Shown piece by piece: positions 42,898 through 54,600 of a stretch of 64,000 bases of DNA. Position 1 is the stretch's first letter; every line of letters starts with the position of its first letter. The notes under the pieces are model-generated. The model was not told where the DNA came from. It saw only the letters and a list, made by a program, of their open reading frames with translations, and ran no database searches. The stretch is from Hirudo medicinalis (taxonomy: Eukaryota > Annelida > Clitellata > Hirudinida > Hirudinidae): assembly GCA_011800805.1 (NCBI GenBank), contig MPNW01000460.1:1-64000 (forward strand), written 5' to 3'. Position numbers and translations under genes: made by a program.

Positions 42898-45657
42898 GCT
42901 CAGCGGCGAAAACCTCGAAAAACAACATCAAAGGCATTTATCGAAGAAATCCCAAATTTTACTGCTAAATTTTATTATATATTAATTAAATATGATTTTG
43001 TGAATGATATAAATGATATTTGGTCAAAAATCAACAGTAATTTAATAGATAACTGTTCAAATTGTGTAATTCTTGAACCTGGGCCAAATTTATGCAAAGC
43101 ACTGGATAGTACTACAGAAGTTACTGTTACATTTTGTAATATAATGTAAATTAATGTAGTGTAATATAAATATAATAAAGGAATTTAGGCTTATTCAATT
43201 CACAAATGATTCTACACTATATTGTATAGCTTGGACTTTGAATTTCCATATGGATATTGAGATATTTGAACGTTTCTGGATGTCATGTCGATAATATTTG
43301 TTAAATATCGATATATCGATAATTAAAACCAGTTAAAAAATATGTTTATTCATTTTTTTAGTTAGCAATTTTGGGGAGGTTAGAACCCTGGATGCGCCAC
43401 TGTTTCAAACCCGTATAGATTTAAAAGAATGTAGGCTCATTTTATTCACAAACTATTCTATGTCCTGCAGTGAGTGGATCTTTTATTTTCATTATGGTTT
43501 TTGTGGATACCAGTTTAGTATAAAATCACAAAACCGATTGAAAAAAACCATAAGAACGTTCATTTAAGAGTGATAATGAAGTTGATCGTGATGAGAGATA
43601 AATTATCACCCATTTAATAACAGGATATTTCGACGAAGATTAANAGTATAAAATCACAAAACCGATTGAAAAAAACCATAAGAACGTTCATTTAAGAGTG
43701 ATAATGAAGTTGATCGTGATGAGAGATAAATTATCACCCATTTAATAACAGGATATTTCGACGAAGATTAATAATATTCTATACAAATTCGCTTGAGTTT
43801 TGATTATTTTAGTTTATTACTTTGTAATGTAACGCTTTGTGACGGAGGAAGTAGCGAAGTAAAAGTATTTCCGAAAATCTTATTTCGTTACAAGTAAAAG
43901 TTCTGAAAATTTCCGTAGCAAATATCGTAACATTATACTTTCAGAAATACTTAAATCAGGATCATTTTTGATTTGTTCATTTCTAAATTTCCCCACAATC
44001 AAAGTTTTACTTAGTGAGTTATCTTATCGATAATCTCCCACAATATATAAATATTTTGCAACTTATTTACAATAAAAATTAATGTTTGAGCTCTTTGGTT
44101 ATGTGACCTGCCCAAGCACACATTCGGGTGTTGAAATTTACATGTCTGCTTTTAATCAAGTTTTTCAAGATTTTGTAGTATTTGTAAAAAACAGAATAAA
44201 ATCACTAACTCTTCCATTACAGTATTCAAGTATCACCTTTGGTACCTCTGAAATTATTATTTTTTGTGTCTTCTTTGACGATTATTAAAAAAATGATTCA
44301 CTATGAAGGATGAGCCATTAATGGTAGTCAAACTTCAAGAGCCTCTTGATACCAGCCTCAAAATATCTCTAAATTAGTTACTTATTGTTCGTATGATTTT
44401 GATTTACATACTTATTAACTGTCCAATTTCGTAATCTAAATCTTAATTATGATGTTGATGTCATCTGGATCTATTGATAAATTTTTGTTACTTAATTCTC
44501 TAGAAATTTAAATTTAAAATAGTATTTTAGTTTGATCCAATAAATCACTTTTAGATTAATTGCTGCATTTTCGATGAAGTAATAAATAGGCTTAATTAGG
44601 TTACATAGTACTTAATCCTCAGGTGCACTCCTACTTGTATATAAATGCGGCGCACACGGGGGGGGGTTCTAGCCCCCAAAAATTGTTAAATAAAAAAATT
44701 AATGGATAAATCAATTTTATTAACTGGTTTTAATTATCGATATATTGACATTTAACAAATGTTATCGGCATATCATTGGAAAAATCACTTCTGAAAAGAT
44801 AAAAACCTAATAAAGGGGCTTCAAAAATCAGAACCTCCTCTGAAAAAGACTTCTGGGTGCGTCCCTGCTTGTACTCTTACTTGGACATCAGGTACCTGTA
44901 CTTGAAAAAAAGCAACTAATCCAAAGTAAATTACTATTTTAATTTTATAATTCTGTGGTGCATTGCTCATATTTTTAATGCAAACAGTGGGAAAGTTCAA
45001 AGGCTAAATTTATCATGAAATTAAGCATTTATTGCACTGTATATGTTAACAGATTAATTTCCAAATGGGAACTGACCAACTAGTAGCCAGGTTTACAACA
45101 ATATTCTAAAAGCTTCCTCAGTTCCATCCGAATGACAAACATAGCAGTTCCCTTGGGAATGTATGAAATAACATCGAATGTTTACTAAAGCAACTCAGGC
45201 TATAAATCTATCATTTTACGATTTTTCAATGTTCAAGAATTGATTTTAAAACGTTCGACCACTTCATGGGATTATGAAGAAGAATACCGTAAAGATATTT
45301 CAATTTTACAAGTTCGAATTCGATATTGAGAAATACTACTTTTTATAAGCATAACACGTAGTGCAAGTCTTGCCTAATGTTAATCATTAATGATTGGGCA
45401 TCGGTGGCCGAGGGATCAATCAAGGCTTTCGCTTTGGTGATGCTCCATTCCCAACAAGCTCAAAAGAGTTTCCACCACTCGCATGTAAACGCGACGCACA
45501 TCCTCTTTGTGCTACTCTCGCATCCTCTCGATGGATATAAAGCACTGTTTTACTGACGTTGCATTATCCGCCGCAGAAGTACAGTCACGTCATTCGTAAC
45601 ATCGGTCGATCTATTACTATTTTTTATAAATTAAAGTATATATATCGTATATAAAAA
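42898..45657. other. Intergenic, with two hAT-like MITE copies and an assembly duplication
   Basis: No gene is recognised. Two related elements lie in opposite orientation, about 43270-43403 and 44640-44866. They share ATATCGATAATTAAAACCAG and an end like GATGCGCCACTG, the hAT-type CAGTGGCGC terminus. The stretch before 45657 is the sodium-channel 5' flank; no promoter element was identified. Confidence 0.45.
43517..43771. repeat. 127-bp exact direct repeat around a single N (likely artefact)
   Basis: Positions 43517-43643 and 43645-43771 are identical, separated by one N. This is the same pattern as at 42048 and has the same interpretation. Confidence 0.85.
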
Positions 45658-48600
45658 ATGGAGGAAATTGTCGAAAAAGTTGTCAAAAGCATCATCAGAC
45701 CATTTACAACTGAATCTATAAAGAAGATAGAAGAAAAGATAGAAATTGGAAAGAAGGAGAAAGATTCAGAAAAAGGGACAAAAGACAAAAAATCGAAAAG
45801 AACGTTAAAACAAAACCAAAGAACCAAGGAAAGACCAAATCCTGCTTTGTTGCCTGGGAAAAAATTTCCCGAAAAGCTCGGAGAATTCCCTAAAGAATTG
45901 TATGGGAAGCCGATTGAAGATTTGGATGAATTCTACAGAAACAAATATGTGATTTTTCCTTTTGCTTTTATGTGTATTTGAACGTTTTTTATGTGAAATA
46001 TAATTTACTTTAACAAATTAATTTATTGGAGAATATGTCGCTAATGTATGAGATGCAAACATAATGTTTCAAATTATTTCTCCCTAAATTTGTTAATTTA
46101 CTACAAAGTTTATTATTGAAGGTAGAAATCGACCGGGGAATTTAGTTTAGCCGGTGAATGATGTAAATTATGTATAAGAAATGCAAACGATTATTCCATA
46201 TCAGAATCCAAGTTATCATAAATTCTGTCATTTCATGGAAAAAAATCAGCAAGGTACTTGTAGCATCGATGTGGATTGACACACTGCTCTGATGTTATCC
46301 TTGTAAAACAGTAATGTTTCCACATTATTGTGCAATAATCTCACCCTGTCTTTCCGAATGCACTTCGCCATTTTGAACTCCCTTTCAGTATCACTTGATT
46401 TTCCATTTATTTATTTGATCAAAGTTTATGCAAAGTTTGTTGCATAACTGAAATGAATTAGACAAACGACCAGACTATCACTTGAGTTGGGAGGTGGGCT
46501 TAAATATACTCTTGTCAGCTTTGCCAAGACTGACAGCTCATTCCGGCACACCTTTCAGAGGGAAAGAGGCTCATCCGAGATACCTAAACATTTCTTCCTC
46601 ATGTACGACTCTATTTCCGTCTCCTCCGATACATTCTGGGCTACTCCTGCACAGTGACAAACCATCGCATAACTTGAAGAGATGACCTTTTTGTTGCTTC
46701 CAGCCTAAATTCAGGGGGCGACAGAATTCAATTAAAGCAATCTACTCATAACCGTTATTATTATCACTTTATAATATAACAACAATATCAAATAAAATGT
46801 TTTGATATTTATGTTAATCATAGTCCAGTTAATTATGTTATATTTTTAGACATTAAACATTTTGACGAAAATTTGTCAAAACATTTACCATTTTTGCAGA
46901 CTTTCATGGTTGTATCAAAAGATGGGACGATGTTTCGTTTCAGCGCTACAAAAGCTTTTTTTCTGTTGAGTCCATTTACGAAGTTGAGGAGAGGAGCTAT
47001 TTATATCTTAACACATCCATATCCTTTCCTCATTCCAAATCAGTGCCGGATTTAGGCTTATTCGGAATGTGCCATTGCACAGAGAGCCTCCACCAACCAT
47101 AGAAACATTTTTTAATGCTTATCAATGAAGGGGGGCAACAAGACTGGCGCAGAAGCTTCTGGGCCTCCACCCGGGGTAAATCCGGCGCTGTTCCAAATCG
47201 TGGAGTATATTAACTAGTGAACGGCAGAATGCATTTGTTCAAAGAAATCCTTAAAAAATGATTCCTTAACTTCGATAACATTTTTCAGTCTTATTATCAT
47301 GACTGTCATTCTTGTCAATTGTGTCTTCATGGCGGATAATAGGGATGTGACTATCGCAGAGTGAGTTCTCAGAAAGCGAATGGAATTCTGAAGATGTATT
47401 TTCAAACTTAATTTAAAAATTCATTTCAGGTTTGTTTTCACAGCTATCTTCACAGCAGAAGGTATCGTGAGAATGTTGGCCAGAGGATTTATTCTGCATG
47501 AGTTCACATACCTCAGAGATCCATGGAACTGGCTTGATTTTGTCGTGGTTACATCAGCGTAAATGACAAGAATTTGACATTTTCATATGTTAAACATGAA
47601 TCAACCTATAATAAAAATAATGTCTACTTCCCCATACATTATATCACATCAAACAATTACAAATATTTAATTCAGGTATTTGCAGTTAATTCTAGACGGC
47701 AGATCATTTCTGGGTTTTCTAAGGACTCTCAGGGTGTTCAGAGCCCTTAAATCGGTGGCAGTTGTTCCAGGTGAATTGTTTTTACATTGTAAAACTCATA
47801 GCTTTCGTGTGACTTGCTATAAAACTCACTTTGTAACTTCAAAATTAATGAATAAGGGTTAAAACTGATTGTTGGAGCTTTGATGGAAGCTGTAAAAAGG
47901 TTACGAGATGTGATATTGCTAACAATATTCATGCTTTCGGTCTTCGCTCTCATTGGCCTCCAGTTGTACCACGGTAAATTATTGCGAAAGTGTGTGAAAA
48001 ATCCAAACCCCTCTTGGGCCGCTTATATTTCGCAACACAAATTATGGGAATTTCGAAATAATTCAGGTTAATAAAAAAGTTGGAATTTTCTAGTTGATAA
48101 TGAAGTTATCATAGTTATTTTTCAATGTTGAAATAGATAATTGGTTGAAGCATTCGTCTGGAACTTTTGAAGTTTGTGAACCTGAAACTACATTTGGAAA
48201 ACAGTAAGGCATTACTTAATTCTTTTAAACATTTGAATAATAATTTTATTATTGTAATAATATTTTGTCGTGCGAGTTAGCGCAGAGAGCGAGGGTAAAA
48301 GCAAAAATCGTTAGGTGTCACGCTCGCAACCCAGCCATAGCCACAAAGCGTCCCTGGGAGGCGGCGCTTTATAAATGGTTTAAGTCTGATGCTCATGCTT
48401 AAGGCGCTTTATAATCATTTGTACATAAATTTCATTTGTTAAAATTAATTCTATTACTATTCCAGCTGTCCCGAGGATTACTCGTGTTTGGAAGTTGGTG
48501 ACAATCCAAATTTTGGTTACACAAATTTTGATACTTTTTACTTTGCATTTCTTTGCTCATTTCGCCTTATGACACAAGACTATTGGGAAAGTTTATATCA

Positions 48601-51600
48601 ATTAGTGAGTCGATGTTTTACTGAAATGATTCGTGATCTATCATGATTTACGTTTCATTGAAGGTCTTGAAGGCCAATGGAAGCACCCACATGATATTTT
48701 TCATCTTTGTGATATTTCTGGGATCGTTTTACTTAGTCAACCTCATTCTTGCTATTGTGGCGATGTCCTACGATGACTGTAGAAAGAAAGAAGAGAAGGA
48801 AGCAGAAGAGGAACTTGCAGCAGCACTGGTCACTCAATTAACTTTCAAATCAATAGAAATCATAAAAACAGAATAGAATAAAACAAAATTAATAGAATAT
48901 TAAGATATTACAGATTATTCATGAAGTCGGGCATTAAAAACTGTTGGATATTGTAACATTGTGCAAATCGTTCTGTAGGAAGAGGAAAAACGACAAATAG
49001 AACTGATTGAGGAAGCAATTCACAAAAGTCCCTCTAACATGTCTAATGTAGATGCTAGAAGAAATTCTGACTCTGGTAGGATGAAAGATATTTGTCACAC
49101 CCCATTGGAACATGTGAGGGAATTTTCACGATTTATAATATTGTACCATAAATTTGTTAATAAATCGTTGAATAAAGATAACTAGAAATATAAACTCTTT
49201 ATTTTATCAGAATATATTTTTAGAGGCGTTTCGGGAGCATGTCATTCATTTGGCATAGATTCATGATTCAGATGTCATTGAATTTTTCCTGCTTTATCAC
49301 ACTCAGCAATATAAAATTCTGTTGTTTTTTTTTTAAATTAAACAAATTTAATTTTTAATATAATCGACGAGCCTCTGTGAAATAAAGTTTGATTTATTTT
49401 GCGAGTTCACCTAAAGAATTCATTTTACATGAAGAAGACTTCTTTGAAAGGAGCATCAACATTCGATGTGTCTAATTCTTCACCTCCTGCCTTGGACTCC
49501 CAGGCCACAGCTCAACAGCTCTACTACATGCTAAACAGGAGTCGGTAAATAGGTTAACTGTGTCCATTAAATATGCCAAATTTTGAATTCTCTTAAACTC
49601 ATTATAAATTCTCATAAACTATCTAATTATATCGATTTTTAAAGAGAACGAGTGATTTATTTGTTTCTTAACATTTAAATATGTTTTGTTAAGATAAGCT
49701 CAGAATCTCGGATACTCGACTTGATTATTCAGTCCGACTAACTCAATACTTGAGCAATCAACTTAATAGTTAACTTACTAGTTTCCGGACCTCGGGTTAT
49801 TTCAATATGTATAAACGTCGACTAAATTTGTAATTTATATTATTAACCGACTCATCAGTTTCCTAACACAAAGGGAAACTGGGGTATAATGGGGTACCAG
49901 AGTAAAATGGGAAATCGCTAAAAAAACACTAGGCATAACATCAAAGCCCAGCAGTGATTGGCTTTGATATGTCGCGTAAAAGGACGACCACATCATTAGC
50001 AAGCTTTCTGACATTCTGGCATGTCAGGTTAGTAATCCAGTTTCCCTACGTCATCGGGAATCCTCGGATAGTTGGAGAGTTGATATAAAAAAAAACTGAT
50101 ATAGATATGAGATGAAGTTGGGATTAGAACAAAAAAATAAGAGCAAAAAATTGTATGTTTAACCAGGAATATATATCCCTTGAGATCATTTATTAATAAA
50201 TAGTTAATTAATCAATTGATTGACTGGTTCGTATCGTAACCAGATGAGATAACGTGTAACGCATTGTTTATTTTACCATTTCATTTAAATATATTTTGTT
50301 AAAGTAACCTCGCCATTTAGAAGAGATTTTTCAACCATCTGCTTTCAGTGTCTTAAATTTGTTCAAACATCTTCACTAAATCTACATTTGTAATTTGTAT
50401 TATTAACCTACTAATCAGTTTCGAACTCTAAGGTCATCGTTAGGGTAGTGTTTTAGATTTTACTATTTCAGTATAACATTCTTAAATTTATTAAGTGTGA
50501 TTAAATAAATAACATTTCAATTTGTCAGTTTTGCCAAGCACAAGCTACTGCCAATGAGCCCACCAAGGAAAATGATTGATGTTTCGGCGGGCAACAAACT
50601 GACGTCTTCATTTATTGATACTTTATCACAGAGCACATCACCTCTGCCTTCACCCAGATTTTCATTTAATGGTATGTACTCAACTCTATCTTTTATAACT
50701 TGTTGTAATAATAAATTTTTTTATCATTAATATCATTTGCAATAATTAATTACAACATTATTATAGCATGAGTTAAAGAGTTATTATTATACCTCCAGTA
50801 GATGCCACTAAGCGAAATATGCAAGTGATAATTTCGAACAAAATCATAGATTTAAAAAAAGTTCATTTGTGCTAGCCTATCTTTCCAACAATTGCAAATA
50901 ATGAGCGGGAAATATTCCCAAGCAGTTTCCAGAAGCTCCTTTCGACTTGACTCTCAAACCAGCGACAAGTCTTTTGAACTTCCGGAAGTCCATGTGACAC
51001 TCGAGCACGATGACGACAATATAGTCGTGAGTTCACTGACGTTTCAGATAATGTTTTTGCTTATACTGAGAAGTCTAATTATCTAACATAGTTAAAGTAG
51101 ATAAATTTCCCAGAATTGTGTGATGGGTGAATTAAATGGTTGTAAAAGTTTGCATTTATTTTGTTAAAAGAATCTTTTGTTAAAATAAAAATTGGAATTT
51201 TAAATAAAGGTATATCGAATGTACAATTTTCATGATTAACTTAAGGAGACAATTGAAGAAGATAAAGCAGAGATTTCTTCCAAATATCTTCTCACTTCTA
51301 CTAATATTATCAGAAGAGTTTCTATTGCTTCCAGCATGGCAGAACTGGGCTACCGAGGTCCAATTGTGATTTAAATATCATTTTAAGATATTTTATAAAG
51401 TGTTGTAACCCTGGCGACAAAACATTAATCAATTTGTATAATTAAGTTTATATTTAGGCATATACCGGATATCCGGGATCCGGCCAGTAGACGCCAGTCG
51501 GAAATATCCGATACCCAGTATCCTATTATCCGGCGTAAATAAATAGCTTTTTAATTCATCTTACTTATTATATAAATTTGTAAAAATTTCTTTGCTTTTT

Positions 51601-54600
51601 AACGCTTCTTTGTTCTATTATCTATATGAATGTTACGCATGCGTCATGACATTTGCGTTTACTTTTAAATTAATTTAATCATGGCTGCTTCTCCTAATCG
51701 CGTTAGAAGTTTTATTTAGAAATATTTTTCGATATTTCTGTAACCTGAAGTATTAGTAACCCTAAGTCAAAAGTGGATGTTGAAATGTAAGTTCTTTGGT
51801 GAAGATAACCCATTGACATGGTGGTGCCAAAATTCATGGCACTTTCCACTTCTGAGTTTGTGGGTCAAGCATTTCTTGGCACCCCAATCAAGCAATTGGC
51901 AATTTTTAAAGTTTTAAGATTGGATTAAATGAGGTAACTGTCTCAGATGACTTAACATGCCGCGGGAGATCATTCCAAGTCCGCGCTCCACATGCGTGAA
52001 ATGATCTGTCTCCATAGTCGGAGGGTCCTTGAGACGATGAAGTCGATGGAGTCTGACCCTTCCATGCTGTAATATCTTCTAACTATATGGATCTTTAAAT
52101 GCGTTATCATCCGGATCCGGTAGGTGAACTGTCCGGTATCCAATATCCGGTACATGCCTATTTTATATTGCTATCTTTCTACGGCAACAATACTGCAGAT
52201 AATTAAGTTTATAGCATCCCATACCAGTTCCTAAAATCCCACATCTCTAAGGTCCACAGGAATATTCGGCTCGGTTACAAAAGTTCTATTTAATAATCAT
52301 TCTAGGGTGTGACATAAGCTTAACGGAAATATTGCCTAAGCAGGTAATACCACCACCCTAAAGACTGAATAGTTGCTCATTAAAATTACTAGTTTAAGGA
52401 TCCCGGGTTTATTTCAACATTTAAACTTTTTAACCTATTTTTCTGCTATATATCTTAAAAGTTATTTCATCTTCATCTAATTGTCAACAGACACTGAAGC
52501 TTTGAAAGAATTTTTAGAAACTTGCACACAAGGAAGATGTAATGTTGCTCACAAAATATGAACAGAATTAAATCTTCTCAATTCTAATAAAAAAATTATT
52601 TTGCTTTTAGTATCTTTTAAAGATAGTAACATTTCTTGTCCTGAAATGGTTCTAATCAAGGTTGAAGATATTCTATTTGGTTGGGATTACCCCCCTTGGT
52701 GGAAAAGAATTTGCTATCCAATAGAAATGTTTATCATGGATCCTTTTGTCGATTTGTTCATTACGATATGCATTATAGCAAACACGGCTCTCATGGCACT
52801 TGATCACGCGGATATATCCGAGAATCTGGCGTCAGCATTAAAGACTGGAAATTATGTCAGTAATATTTCAAGAAAACTAGATTTCATCAAATCTATTTAA
52901 AACTAAGCTAAGTTATTAAATAATATTCATAAAATAACTTTTCCATTTTCTTTCTTTGTAGATATTTACTGGCATATTCGCATCAGAAGCATTTTTGAAA
53001 ATTCTTGCCTTGGGCATGCTAAATTACCTTAAAAATAGATGGAATATTTTTGATTTAACCATTGTCATCCTCAGCTCTATAGAAGTAGTTCTAAGAAAAA
53101 TTAAAAGCTTTTCAATACTCAGGTCTTTTAGATTGGTAATTGTTTTATTTGGGTTTCACATGATTTTTAAATTGTTTCTCCAATATTTTAAAATGTAACA
53201 TTAAAGATTTCTGATTTAGTTGAGAATATTCAAACTTGCTAAGTCGTGGCCCACTTTGAATTTATTAATTGGAATCATCGGAAGAACTATCGGGGCTTTG
53301 GGAAATCTGTGTCTTGTCCTGGCAATTATTATTTTCATTTTTGCGGTCATGGGAGTACAGGTAGAAATGGTTGCTTTAGCGTTTGAGGATAAATCGACTC
53401 ATGCTGACTACATTTCAGTTCTTTGGAAAAGATTATGAGAAGGCAAAGCATCAAAGCGAATCTGTTTCGCGATGGAATTTTGTTGATTTTTCCCATTCTT
53501 TTATGATCGTGTTTCGAGTTTTGTGTGGAGAATGGATAGAATCCATGTGGGATTGCATGAGATGGTCGACGAGCTCCATTTGCATTCCATTCTTTCTTCT
53601 CACTATGATCATTGGCAATTTAGTGGTGATTTTGATTGCATTAATTTGATAATTTTGGTGGCACTAGTCTTGTAAATAAACCGCTAATTTGCAGGTTCTC
53701 AATTTGTTTTTAGCTCTTCTCCTGAGTTCGTTTGGCAACGATTGTTTCAACCAGGAAGAAAAAATTAATGAAGTCACAAAACTGAAGGAGGCAGCAGAGA
53801 GAATGCATAGATTCGTTCTGTATTTAGTATTCAAATGCCGACACCTTTTTCGATATCATTTCACAGGACTGAGTAGAAGTGATTTTTTCGATTGAATTTT
53901 CATGTCTTAATCTTTATCATTTAAATGTGGTTTGTTTAAAAGATTCTAAGAAAGAAGTGGACGAGGTTCAGAAAATCACAAGAGGAGGTGCTCTTTCTCC
54001 AACGTACAGCAACCTCACTCATGTTGCAACGGTGATATCCCATGGTTTGCGAATGAAATTTAATAAATTTGCGAATCGCATTCATTCTAATATTCCAATA
54101 ATCAAATTTCAGATAATTTTGATAGCCTTCAAAAAAGTCAGCAAAATGTAAATATTCAATATTGATTAATTCTGAGTTAATTTTTAAACGACAAGCAACT
54201 TCATGAAAGTTTTGAATTCAGTCCAGAAATCCTTCACCGTCGACATTGGCAGATACTTCGGATTCGGAAGACTCGTCAAATGAGCTGACATCTATTTACG
54301 GTTCCCGAGTGAAAGAGGTGACGGTTGTCCACGTCAACTTTCCTAACAACTGTTGCCCCAAAACTTCAAGATGTGGAGGTCTTTTCTTTGTAGTCATATG
54401 ATTTTGTTTGCATAAGGTCTTGCAATTTACTGTCATATCTTACAACTAGAAAACACTAAAGGTATTTCATTCGCTCCATAAACAATAAAAGTTAGAACAA
54501 TTTTGATTGATAGATTTATGGTCTGCTTCCATGAAAACTAAATGTGGTCGAAGATGGTGGGCCTTTCGCTGTTACTGTAAAATACTTGTGGAGAGCAAGC

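Noticed and set aside
45392..45475. tRNA-Leu/Ser-like A box (GGTGGCCGAGGGATCAA)
   Set aside because: The expected B box is not convincing (CCATTCCCAAC) and no second copy is in the window.
45624..45827. Minus-strand 67-codon hydrophobic ORF over the first sodium channel exon
   Set aside because: It is the antisense shadow of a lysine- and glutamate-rich N terminus.
47041..47048. GT donor at 47043 that would end the sodium channel exon after codons for HPYPFLIPN
   Set aside because: The GT lies inside the MITE end CAGTGCC, and the resulting S1 helix has a 5-residue insertion. The AT-AC splice 47018/47280 gives a gap-free match to S1 and has perfect U12 signals.
49071..49080. Splice donor CTCTG|GTAGG ending the linker exon at 49075
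   Set aside because: It leaves phase 1 and forces stops in the next exon. Reading on to the CAT|GTGAGG donor at 49113 gives phase 0 and an open next exon at 49435.
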